Part shown: positions 1-7,800 of the stretch, piece after piece
Position numbering within the stretch: the first letter of the stretch is position 1
Layout of the letters: each line of letters opens with the position of its first letter
Source of the DNA: an uncultured bacterium
GTDB lineage: Bacteria > Bacillota > Clostridia > Lachnospirales > Lachnospiraceae
Direction: 5' to 3'
Length of the DNA stretch: 8,450 nt
NCBI GenBank assembly: GCA_947088515.1
Contig: CAMUHA010000152.1
Location: 1-8,450, forward strand
Program-made: the position numbers and the translations under genes
The notes under the pieces: generated by a model
What the model was told of the DNA's origin: nothing
Databases searched by the model: none
What the model saw: only the letters and a program-made list of their open reading frames with translations

Positions 1-108
1 CCTATTACAAACTTTGCACGTGTTATTAAGCAGATTGCTGAAAAAGACGGCGAAGGGCCTGCAGCAGAAGAGGCTCCGGCACAGGAAGCAGCGCCAGCGG
101 CAGAATAA
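1..108 (+). CDS. rplJ: 50S ribosomal protein L10, C-terminal end (partial)
   Basis: This is the 3' end of a gene that begins upstream of the window: frame 1 is open from base 1 to a TAA at 106-108 and gives 35 residues. The first part, PITNFARVIKQIAEKDG, matches the C-terminal helical region of clostridial L10. That helix carries the L7/L12 dimers on the ribosomal stalk at the GTPase-associated centre. It is followed by a low-complexity Ala/Glu/Pro tail (PAAEEAPAQEAAPAAE), a common kind of ending for this protein. The identity rests on this short match and on the position directly before rplL, the usual rplJ-rplL order. L10 bound to L12 is the classical autoregulator of this operon, acting on a leader upstream of rplJ that lies outside the window. 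Only the tail is visible, so nothing can be said about the rRNA-binding domain. Confidence 0.9.
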   Translation, partial: PITNFARVIKQIAEKDGEGPAAEEAPAQEAAPAAE

Positions 109-112
109 AAAG

Positions 113-144
113 ATGCCGGCTGCGCAGGCGTCGGATGCAGGCAT
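113..144 (+). other. GC-rich patch with weak possible hairpin, rplJ-rplL gap
   Basis: The 95-base gap between rplJ and rplL has a GC-rich first third and an AT-rich remainder. ATGCC (113-117) can pair with GGCAT (140-144). TGC (121-123) can pair with GCA (137-139) across a three-base bulge. The stem is interrupted and the loop is 13 bases. No T run follows, so it is not an intrinsic terminator. It could be an mRNA processing or stabilising structure, or simply chance pairing. Confidence 0.22.
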
Positions 145-190
145 GTGATTTATATCAGGAAAGAAAACAATTTTGAATGAATAATAAAAT

Positions 191-195
191 GGAGG
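191..195 (+). promoter_or_regulatory. Shine-Dalgarno of rplL
   Basis: GGAGG lies eight bases before the ATG at 204. This fixes the rplL start at 204, although the frame is open further upstream with in-frame ATGs at 177, 189 and 198. The protein from 204 begins MAKLST, a normal L7/L12 N-terminus. Confidence 0.9.
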
Positions 196-203
196 AAATG
201 AAA

Positions 204-581
204 ATGGCTAAGTTATCCACACAGGAATTTATTGATGCTATCAAAGAGCTTACAGTATTAGAGTTAAATGACCTTGTAAAGGCTTGTGAAGAAGAGTTCG
301 GCGTATCTGCAGCAGCAGGTGTCGTAGTTGCAGCAGCAGCTGGTGACGGCGCAGCACAGGAAGAAGAGAAGACAGAATTTGATGTTGAGCTGACAGAAGT
401 TGGTCCTAACAAAGTTAAGGTTATCAAGGTTGTACGTGAAGCTACCGGCCTTGGACTGAAAGAAGCAAAAGACCTTGTTGATTCCGCTCCTAAGAATGTA
501 AAGGAAGGCGTATCTAAGGAAGAAGCTGAAGAAGTTAAGACAAAACTGGAAGCTGAAGGCGCTAAAGTTACCTTAAAATAA
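204..581 (+). CDS. rplL: 50S ribosomal protein L7/L12
   Basis: The protein is the acidic stalk protein of the large ribosomal subunit. Dimers sit on the C-terminal helix of L10 and recruit and stimulate the translational GTPases (EF-Tu, EF-G, IF2, RF3). The product is 125 residues, normal for the family. The N-terminal dimerisation and L10-binding domain covers about residues 1-33 (MAKLSTQEFIDAIKELTVLE). A flexible Ala/Gly-rich hinge covers about 34-55. The C-terminal factor-binding domain covers about 56-125 and holds the signature NKVKVIKVVREATGLGLKEA. Residues K70, V71, I74, K75 and R78 line up with the E. coli factor-contacting residues K65, V66, I69, K70 and R73. The start at 204 is chosen for its GGAGG at 191-195 and the family N-terminus. 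An upstream start at 177 would add nine residues absent from relatives. The gene is immediately followed by an intrinsic terminator. Confidence 0.98.
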   Translation: MAKLSTQEFIDAIKELTVLELNDLVKACEEEFGVSAAAGVVVAAAAGDGAAQEEEKTEFDVELTEVGPNKVKVIKVVREATGLGLKEAKDLVDSAPKNVKEGVSKEEAEEVKTKLEAEGAKVTLK

Positions 582-604
582 TCCCTGAAAGATTATCCAT
601 AAGG

Positions 605-649
605 AAAAGAGGGCTGTGTACATATATCAAAAGTACACAGCCTTTTCTT
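605..649 (+). terminator. Intrinsic terminator or attenuator after rplL
   Basis: A perfect ten-base-pair stem, GGCTGTGTAC (612-621) with GTACACAGCC (633-642), encloses an 11-base loop and runs directly into TTTTCTT (643-649). An A-rich stretch before the stem can pair with part of the T run, which would also give some terminator character on the other strand. It lies 30 bases after the rplL stop. E. coli has a leaky attenuator at the same place between rplL and rpoB. Whether this one is leaky or complete cannot be told from sequence. Confidence 0.93.
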
Positions 650-742
650 ATGTGCCGGGATATATTAACAGACTGACAGAGGCTAAGCATATGGACAGAA
701 GAAAAACAAAAATATGTCTGTAAAAAATTAGAAAAATATTAG

Positions 743-771
743 TTGACTGGTTTTGGGGTTTGTAGTAGAAT
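743..771 (+). promoter_or_regulatory. Sigma-A promoter for rpoBC
   Basis: A -35 box TTGACT (743-748) and a -10 box TAGAAT (766-771) are separated by exactly 17 bases. Each box differs from consensus at one position. The 20 or so bases upstream (720-742) are runs of A and T, as in an UP element. Transcription is expected to begin near 777-781, giving an untranslated leader of about 91-95 bases before the rpoB ATG. It follows the rplL terminator, so it would supply rpoBC transcripts independently of readthrough from the ribosomal protein genes. Confidence 0.85.
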
Positions 772-776
772 GGAAA

Positions 777-806
777 GTGTACTATTGTGGTGTGGTATGC
801 TTTTTT
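777..806 (+). promoter_or_regulatory. Hairpin plus T6 run at the start of the rpoB leader
   Basis: GTGTACTA (777-784) can pair with TGGTATGC (793-800) over eight pairs, three of them G-T wobbles, with an eight-base loop. TTTTTT (801-806) follows at once. The layout is that of a small terminator or pause site beginning at the predicted transcription start. The stem is weak, with only two G-C pairs, and only about 24 bases of RNA would precede the T run, so efficient termination is doubtful. Early pausing or slippage on the T run are alternatives. Confidence 0.35.
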
Positions 807-811
807 GTAAT

Positions 812-838
812 GCAGGCGGTGTATTGGACGCTGTCTGC
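812..838 (+). promoter_or_regulatory. Second hairpin in the rpoB leader
   Basis: GCAGGCGGTGT (812-822) pairs along its whole length with ACGCTGTCTGC (828-838), giving 11 pairs of which three are G-T wobbles, around a five-base loop. It ends about 20 bases before the rpoB Shine-Dalgarno. No T run follows. It may stabilise the mRNA 5' end or serve as a regulatory structure. No known riboswitch or ribosomal-protein leader motif was recognised in it. Confidence 0.45.
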
Positions 839-871
839 CTTAAATCATATAAAGAACGGGGTGAATAGTCA

Positions 872-3800
872 ATGGAAAAGAACAGAATACGTCCTATTGC
901 CACGGGCAAGAACATGCGTATGAGTTATTCACGGCAGAAAGAGGTTCTGGAAATGCCAAACCTGATTGAAGTCCAGAAGGATTCCTATGAATGGTTTCTG
1001 AAAGAGGGACTGAAAGAAGTGTTTGACGACATTTCTCCAATTGCAGACTACAGCGGGCACTTAAGCCTGGAATTTGTAGACTTTGAGCTGTGCGAAGATG
1101 ATGTCAAGTATTCTATTGAAAAGTGTAAGGAGAGGGATGCGACCTACGCAGCTCCTTTGAAGGTCAGGGTTCGTCTTTACAACAAAGAAAAAGAAGAGAT
1201 CAGCGAACATGAAATTTTCATGGGTGATCTTCCCCTTATGACAGAGACAGGTACTTTTGTGATAAACGGCGCTGAACGTGTTATTGTAAGCCAGTTGGTC
1301 CGTTCTCCCGGTATTTACTATGCGGTCAGCCATGACAAAATAGGTAAAAGACTGTTTTCTTCAACTGTTATCCCAAACCGTGGGGCATGGCTGGAGTATG
1401 AAACAGACTCAAATGATATTTTTTATGTACGTGTTGACAGAACCAGAAAAGTCCCGATTACAGTTCTTGTAAGGGCCCTTGGCGTAGGCACTAACGATGA
1501 AATCAGAGAACTGTTCGGAGATGAACCGAAAATTGAAGCCAGCTTTTCCAAAGACGTTTCGAGTAACTACCAGGAAGGTCTTTTAGAGTTATATAAAAAG
1601 ATCCGTCCCGGTGAGCCGTTAAGTGTTGAGAGTGCGGAAAGCCTTATCAATGCAATGTTTTTTGACCCCAGAAGATATGATCTGGCAAAAGTGGGCAGAT
1701 ATAAATTCAACAAGAAACTGTCATTTCGGAACAGAATAAGAAATCATGTGTTAGCAGAGGACGTGGTGGATACCCAGACCGGTGAAATGTTAGCGGCGGC
1801 CGGTGAAAGAGTGACCATGGAGATGGCTGACCAGATCCAGAACGCGGCAGTTCCTTACGTATATATACAGACAGAAGAAAAGAACGTGAAGGTTCTTTCC
1901 AATATGATGGTTGATATTACAAACTTTGTTGACTGTAAGCCCAGAGAACTGGGGATTACCGAGCATGTTTACTATCCGGTGCTTGCCCAGATTATTGACG
2001 AGTTTGGCGCAGACCCAGGCGAGCTTGCAAATGCCATCAGAAAGAATGTACACGAACTGATTCCAAAACATATTACCAAAGAAGACATAATTGCCTCCAT
2101 TAACTATAATATCCATTTAGAGTATGGGATTGGCAATGATGATGACATTGACCATTTGGGCAACAGACGTATCCGTGCAGTGGGCGAGCTGCTGCAGAAC
2201 CAGTACAGGATAGGTCTTTCCCGTCTGGAGAGAGTGGTCCGTGAGCGTATGACAACTCATGACGCGGAAGAGATTTCTCCCCAGGTGCTTATCAATATTA
2301 AACCTGTGCAGGCGGCGGTAAAGGAATTTTTTGGCTCCTCCCAGCTGTCACAGTTTATGGATCAGAATAATCCTTTAGGTGAGCTGACACACAAAAGACG
2401 TCTCTCCGCCTTAGGCCCTGGTGGTCTTTCCAGGGACCGTGCGGGATTTGAGGTACGTGACGTCCATTATTCACACTACGGAAGAATGTGTCCTATAGAG
2501 ACACCGGAAGGTCCCAACATTGGACTTATCAACTCTTTAGCATCCTATGCGAGAATTAATGAATATGGTTTTGTGGAAGCGCCTTACCGTAAAATAGATA
2601 AATCTGACCCTGTCAATCCAAGGGTCACGGACGAAGTTGTTTATATGACTGCTGATGAGGAAGATAATTATCATGTGGCGCAGGCGAATGAGGCATTGGA
2701 TGAAAAAGGATATTTTGTGAGAAATTCCGTGTCCGGCCGTTACCGGGAGGAAACTTCAGAGTATCCCAAAACCATGTTTGATTATATGGACGTATCTCCT
2801 AAGATGGTATTTTCCGTAGCAACAGCGCTGATTCCATTTTTGGAAAATGATGATGCTAACCGTGCTCTTATGGGGTCTAACATGCAGCGTCAGGCAGTGC
2901 CCCTTCTCACAACGGAAGCGCCTGCAGTTGGCACCGGTATGGAACCCAAAGCGGCTGTGGACTCTGGTGTTTGTGTGGTTGCAAAGAAAGCAGGAGTCAT
3001 TAATTATGTATCTTCCAAGCTAATCCGTATGACATGTGATGATGGAGAAAAGATGGAATTCCATCTGACCAAATTCTCCCGCAGTAACCAGTCTAACTGC
3101 TACAACCAAAAGCCCATTGTGCTAAAAGGTGAACATGTGAAAGCTGGACAGGTAATTGCTGATGGCCCTTCCACATCAGAAGGGGAACTGGCTCTTGGCA
3201 AGAACCCTCTGATTGGATTTATGACCTGGGAAGGTTACAATTATGAAGATGCGGTTTTGCTAAGTGAGAGACTGGTGCAGGAGGATGTGTATACCTCTGT
3301 GCATATTGAAGAATATGAGGCGGAAGCGCGTGACACCAAGTTAGGGCCGGAGGAAATTACAAGAGATGTTCCCGGCGTGGGTGATGAAGCCTTAAAGGAT
3401 CTGGACGAGAGAGGGATTATCCGTATTGGCGCAGAGGTACGGGCAGGTGATATTCTGGTTGGTAAGGTTACTCCCAAAGGAGAAACAGAGCTGACAGCGG
3501 AAGAGAGACTGCTTCGGGCCATCTTTGGAGAAAAGGCAAGAGAAGTAAGGGATACTTCTTTAAAGGTGCCTCACGGCGAGTACGGGATTATCGTGGATGC
3601 CAAAGTATTTACAAGAGATAATGGGGATGAACTTTCTCCGGGAGTTAATCAGGCAGTCCGCATTTATATTGCACAGAAAAGAAAGATTTCTGTGGGAGAT
3701 AAGATGGCAGGCCGTCATGGAAACAAGGGTGTTGTCTCCAGAGTGCTGCCTGTGGAGGATATGCCTTACCTTCCTAACGGACGCCCTCTTGACATTGTGT

Positions 3801-4741
3801 TAAACCCTCTGGGTGTGCCTTCCCGTATGAACATTGGACAGGTACTTGAAATCCATTTGTCTTTAGCAGCCAAAGCTCTTGGCTTTAATGTGGCAACGCC
3901 TGTATTTGACGGCGCGAACGAGATTGACATCATGGATACCTTAGAGCTGGCAAATGACTATGTAAATTTAAGCTGGGAAGAGTTCGAGGCAAAGCATAAA
4001 GAAGAGCTTCTTCCTGAAGTAATAGAATATTTATACAAAAACCGTGCCCACAGAGAGGTATGGAAGGGAGTTCCCATCTCAAGAGACGGAAAGGTGAGGC
4101 TGCGTGATGGCAGAACCGGCGAGTACTTTGACAGTCCTGTTACAATTGGCCATATGCACTACTTAAAACTCCATCATCTGGTAGACGATAAGATTCATGC
4201 CCGTTCCACTGGCCCTTATTCACTTGTAACCCAGCAGCCTTTAGGCGGTAAAGCACAGTTTGGCGGACAGCGATTCGGGGAAATGGAAGTTTGGGCGCTG
4301 GAGGCCTATGGCGCTTCTTATACCTTGCAGGAAATCCTGACGGTTAAGTCCGATGACGTTGTGGGACGTGTCAAAACTTATGAGGCAATCATTAAGGGAG
4401 ATAACATTCCTGAGCCTGGTATACCCGAGTCCTTCAAGGTTCTGTTAAAAGAACTGCAGTCCCTTGGCCTTGATGTGCGAGTGCTTCGTGAGGACAATAC
4501 AGAAGTTGAAATTATGGAGTCAATTGATTACGGCGATACAGATTACCGGTATGAGATTGAAGGGGACGATAAGAACTATGATTATGATAAAGGCTCTTTT
4601 GGCGCTATGGGATACCAGCAGCAGGAGTTTGACGAAGACAGCGGCGAACTTATAAGCGCAGATGAGGATGAGGAAGATCTGGATGATGGTTTTGATGAAG
4701 AGTTTGACGAAGTACTTGATGCCGATTCCTATGATATTTGA
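872..4741 (+). CDS. rpoB: DNA-directed RNA polymerase subunit beta
   Basis: This is the second largest catalytic subunit of RNA polymerase, forming one pincer of the DNA cleft together with beta'. The product is 1289 residues, longer than B. subtilis (about 1190) and shorter than E. coli (1342). The conserved N-terminal block GTFVINGAERVIVSQL starts at residue 127. The rifampicin pocket lies at about 488-514 (QLSQFMDQNNPL from 491, then THKRRLSALGPGG). Its Q494, D497, H507 and S512 equal E. coli Q513, D516, H526 and S531, all in the sensitive form. The active-site lysines K944 and K952 sit in KMAGRHGNK. The C-terminal clamp and switch block GGKAQFGGQRFGEMEVWALE starts at 1125. The large E. 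coli insert in the flap region is absent. A 40-residue extra segment (about 1028-1068) precedes DGRTGE at 1079, and the last 74 residues form an acidic tail. The start is supported by GGGGTGA (858-864), seven bases upstream. Confidence 0.99.
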   Translation: MEKNRIRPIATGKNMRMSYSRQKEVLEMPNLIEVQKDSYEWFLKEGLKEVFDDISPIADYSGHLSLEFVDFELCEDDVKYSIEKCKERDATYAAPLKVRVRLYNKEKEEISEHEIFMGDLPLMTETGTFVINGAERVIVSQLVRSPGIYYAVSHDKIGKRLFSSTVIPNRGAWLEYETDSNDIFYVRVDRTRKVPITVLVRALGVGTNDEIRELFGDEPKIEASFSKDVSSNYQEGLLELYKKIRPGEPLSVESAESLINAMFFDPRRYDLAKVGRYKFNKKLSFRNRIRNHVLAEDVVDTQTGEMLAAAGERVTMEMADQIQNAAVPYVYIQTEEKNVKVLSNMMVDITNFVDCKPRELGITEHVYYPVLAQIIDEFGADPGELANAIRKNVHELIPKHITKEDIIASINYNIHLEYGIGNDDDIDHLGNRRIRAVGELLQNQYRIGLSRLERVVRERMTTHDAEEISPQVLINIKPVQAAVKEFFGSSQLSQFMDQNNPLGELTHKRRLSALGPGGLSRDRAGFEVRDVHYSHYGRMCPIETPEGPNIGLINSLASYARINEYGFVEAPYRKIDKSDPVNPRVTDEVVYMTADEEDNYHVAQANEALDEKGYFVRNSVSGRYREETSEYPKTMFDYMDVSPKMVFSVATALIPFLENDDANRALMGSNMQRQAVPLLTTEAPAVGTGMEPKAAVDSGVCVVAKKAGVINYVSSKLIRMTCDDGEKMEFHLTKFSRSNQSNCYNQKPIVLKGEHVKAGQVIADGPSTSEGELALGKNPLIGFMTWEGYNYEDAVLLSERLVQEDVYTSVHIEEYEAEARDTKLGPEEITRDVPGVGDEALKDLDERGIIRIGAEVRAGDILVGKVTPKGETELTAEERLLRAIFGEKAREVRDTSLKVPHGEYGIIVDAKVFTRDNGDELSPGVNQAVRIYIAQKRKISVGDKMAGRHGNKGVVSRVLPVEDMPYLPNGRPLDIVLNPLGVPSRMNIGQVLEIHLSLAAKALGFNVATPVFDGANEIDIMDTLELANDYVNLSWEEFEAKHKEELLPEVIEYLYKNRAHREVWKGVPISRDGKVRLRDGRTGEYFDSPVTIGHMHYLKLHHLVDDKIHARSTGPYSLVTQQPLGGKAQFGGQRFGEMEVWALEAYGASYTLQEILTVKSDDVVGRVKTYEAIIKGDNIPEPGIPESFKVLLKELQSLGLDVRVLREDNTEVEIMESIDYGDTDYRYEIEGDDKNYDYDKGSFGAMGYQQQEFDEDSGELISADEDEEDLDDGFDEEFDEVLDADSYDI

Positions 4742-4775
4742 GAATGTGGATTTAAGGATTTTGGCGCCGCCGACA

Positions 4776-4799
4776 GAGATTTGCCGAAGGCGAAATCTC
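4776..4799 (+). promoter_or_regulatory. Strong bulged hairpin between rpoB and rpoC
   Basis: GAGATTT (4776-4782) pairs with AAATCTC (4793-4799), and GCC (4783-4785) pairs with GGC (4789-4791). That gives ten pairs with a single bulged G at 4792 and a GAA loop. Another palindrome, GGCGCC, lies just upstream at 4763-4768. No T run follows, so it should not terminate transcription. It sits 11 bases before the rpoC Shine-Dalgarno. Likely roles are mRNA processing, protection of the rpoC segment from decay, or adjustment of rpoC translation. Confidence 0.6.
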
Positions 4800-4810
4800 C
4801 AGACTGTGGA

Positions 4811-4816
4811 AAGGAG
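4811..4816 (+). promoter_or_regulatory. Shine-Dalgarno of rpoC, with a two-codon frame before the start
   Basis: AAGGAG lies 11 bases before the rpoC ATG at 4828, somewhat longer than usual spacing. Between them, ATG ATA TAG (4818-4826) forms a two-codon reading frame, but it begins only one base after the Shine-Dalgarno, too close for normal initiation. The ATG at 4828 is the true start because it opens the long RpoC frame with a family-like N-terminus. Confidence 0.85.
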
Positions 4817-4827
4817 CATGATATAGC

Positions 4828-7800
4828 ATGGCAGAAACAAAGCAGGAAATGTATCAGCCGATGACATTTGATGCCATTAGAATTGGTCTTGCATCACCTG
4901 AAAAAATTAAAGAGTGGTCCAGGGGGGAAGTGTTAAAGCCCGAAACGATTAACTATAGAACGTTAAAGCCTGAAAAGGACGGGTTATTTTGTGAAAAGAT
5001 TTTTGGACCCAGCAAGGACTGGGAGTGTCACTGTGGTAAATATAAGAAAATCAGATATAAAGGCGTTGTCTGCGACCGGTGTGGCGTGGAAGTGACAAAA
5101 TCAAGTGTCCGCAGAGAGCGTATGGGGCATATTGAGCTTGCAGCTCCTGTGTCCCATATCTGGTACTTTAAAGGAATTCCCAGCCGGATGGGATTGATTT
5201 TGGATTTATCTCCCAGAGTTCTTGAAAAGGTGCTGTATTTTGCTTCCTATATTGTTTTGGATAAGGGAGAAACAGAGCTGGACTACAAACAGGTGCTGTC
5301 CGAAAAAGAATATCAGGATGCACGGGAGACATGGGGAAACCGTTTCCGGGTAGGAATGGGAGCGGAGGCAATCAAAGAACTGCTTCAGGCAATTGACCTT
5401 GAGACGGAAGCAGAGGAGCTGAAAACCGGATTAAAGGAATCCACCGGACAAAAAAGGGCAAGGATTATCAAAAGGCTGGAGGTTGTGGAGGCCTTCAGGG
5501 AGTCCGGGAACGAACCGGCCTGGATGATAATGGATGCCATTCCGGTTATTCCGCCGGATTTGCGTCCCATGGTGCAGTTGGACGGCGGGCGTTTTGCCAC
5601 TTCTGACCTGAATGATTTGTATAGAAGAATCATAAACCGTAACAACCGCCTGAAAAGGCTTCTGGAGCTGGGAGCGCCGGATATTATTGTGCGAAACGAA
5701 AAGAGAATGCTCCAGGAAGCTGTGGACGCGCTGATTGATAACGGCAGACGCGGCAGACCGGTAACGGGGCCTGGAAACAGGGCGCTTAAATCCCTGTCAG
5801 ATATGCTGAAAGGAAAATCAGGACGTTTCCGTCAGAACCTTCTTGGCAAACGTGTGGACTATTCAGGACGTTCTGTTATTGTGGTGGGACCGGAGCTTAG
5901 GATTTACCAGTGCGGTCTTCCAAAAGAAATGGCGATTGAGCTGTTTAAACCTTTTGTTATGAAGGAACTGGTTGCAAGAGGAATTTCCCAGAATATAAAG
6001 AATGCAAAGAAGCTGGTGGAGAGACTGGATACCCAGGTATGGGATGTGCTGGAAGAGGTTATTAAAGAACATCCGGTTATGTTAAACCGTGCCCCTACTC
6101 TGCACAGACTGGGAATTCAGGCATTTGAGCCTATTTTGGTGGAAGGTAAGGCAATTAAACTGCATCCCCTGGTATGTACTGCATTCAATGCCGATTTTGA
6201 CGGAGATCAGATGGCAGTACACCTTCCTCTTTCTGTGGAAGCACAGGCAGAGTGCCGGTTTTTGCTGTTATCACCTAACAACCTGTTAAAGCCGTCCGAT
6301 GGTGGCCCGGTTGCAGTGCCCTCACAGGATATGGTACTTGGCATTTATTATCTTACACAGGAAAGGCCCGGCGCAATTGGCGAAGGCAGAACTTACAAAA
6401 ATGTAAATGAGGCCATATTAGCTTACGAAAACGGCGCCTGTACCCTTCATTCCCGGATTAAGGTGAGGGTCACTAAAAAGAACGGGGATGGGGAAATGGT
6501 TTCAGGTATTGTGGAATCCACCTTGGGACGTTTCTTATTTAACGAAATTCTGCCTCAGGATTTAGGCTATATTGACAGAAGCAAACCAGAAAACCTTCTT
6601 TTGCCGGAAGTGGACTTCCATGTGGGCAAAAAGCAATTAAAACAGATTCTTGAAAAAGTAATTAACACCCATGGGGCTTCCATCACAGCAGAGGTGCTGG
6701 ATTTGATTAAGTCCACAGGATATAAATATTCTACCAAAGCAGCCATGACAGTTTCCATTTCTGACATGACGGTACCTGCACAGAAACAGGAAATGCTGGA
6801 TGAAGCGCAGCTGACGGTGGATAAGATTTCCCAGAACTACAGGCGGGGGCTTATTACGGAAGAAGAAAGATACCGTGCCGTAGTTGAAACCTGGAATGAG
6901 ACAGATAAGAAGCTGACAGATGTGCTGTTAGCAGGTTTGGATAAATACAACAATATTTTTATGATGGCGGACTCAGGCGCCCGTGGTTCCAACCAGCAGA
7001 TTAAGCAGTTAGCTGGTATGCGTGGATTGATGGCGGATACTACAGGGCGAACCATTGAACTGCCGATTAAATCAAATTTCCGTGAAGGACTGGACGTACT
7101 GGAGTACTTTATGTCCGCCCATGGGGCCCGGAAAGGTTTGTCAGATACAGCCCTTCGTACCGCAGACTCCGGTTATCTGACAAGGCGTATGGTTGACGTT
7201 TCACAGGAGCTGATTATCCGTGAGGTTGACTGTATGGAAGGCAGGGACGAGATACCAGGTATGTGGGTATCCGCCTTTATGGATGGAAAGGAAACCATTG
7301 AAGGATTAAAGGACAGGATAACAGGAAGATATGCCTGTGAAGATATCGTGGACAGAGAAGGCAATGTAATTGTAAAGAGCAATCATATGATTACGCCCAG
7401 CCGCGCTTCAAAGATTTTAAGTGTTGGTGTGGATGAAAACGGGGAACCGGTAGAGAAAGTGAAAATCCGTACCATTCTTACCTGCCGTTCCCATATTGGA
7501 ATCTGTGCAAAGTGTTATGGAGCGAACATGGCTACCGGTGAGGCTGTCCAGGTTGGTGAGGCAGTTGGAATTATTGCTGCACAGTCCATTGGCGAACCAG
7601 GTACCCAGCTTACCATGCGTACCTTCCATACTGGCGGTGTGGCAGGTGATGATATTACACAGGGTCTTCCCCGTGTAGAGGAGCTTTTTGAAGCCAGAAA
7701 GCCGAAAGGTCTTGCCATTATTGCTGAGTTTGGCGGTGTGGCTAACATTAAAGACACCAAAAAGAAGCGTGAAATTGTAATCACAAACAATGAGACAGGG

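Noticed and set aside
177..203. Earlier rplL starts at 177, 189 or 198
   Set aside because: They are in frame, but the Shine-Dalgarno GGAGG at 191-195 lies inside or after them and the added residues do not occur in L7/L12 proteins. The start at 204 has correct spacing.
155..427. Minus-strand frame of 90 codons opposite rplL
   Set aside because: It is a Ser/Thr/Ala-rich shadow of rplL codons, with no ribosome-binding site and no family resemblance.
668..721. Inverted repeat ACAGAC / GTCTGT upstream of the rpoB promoter
   Set aside because: Only six pairs enclose a loop of more than 40 bases, and ACAGA-like words recur nearby, so chance pairing is likely. It is not supported as an operator.
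4520..4867. Minus-strand frame of 115 codons across the rpoB-rpoC junction
   Set aside because: It overlaps the acidic tail of rpoB and the start of rpoC. Its hydrophobic Ile/Val/Phe runs are what the complement of Asp/Glu-rich codons gives. No initiation signal was seen.
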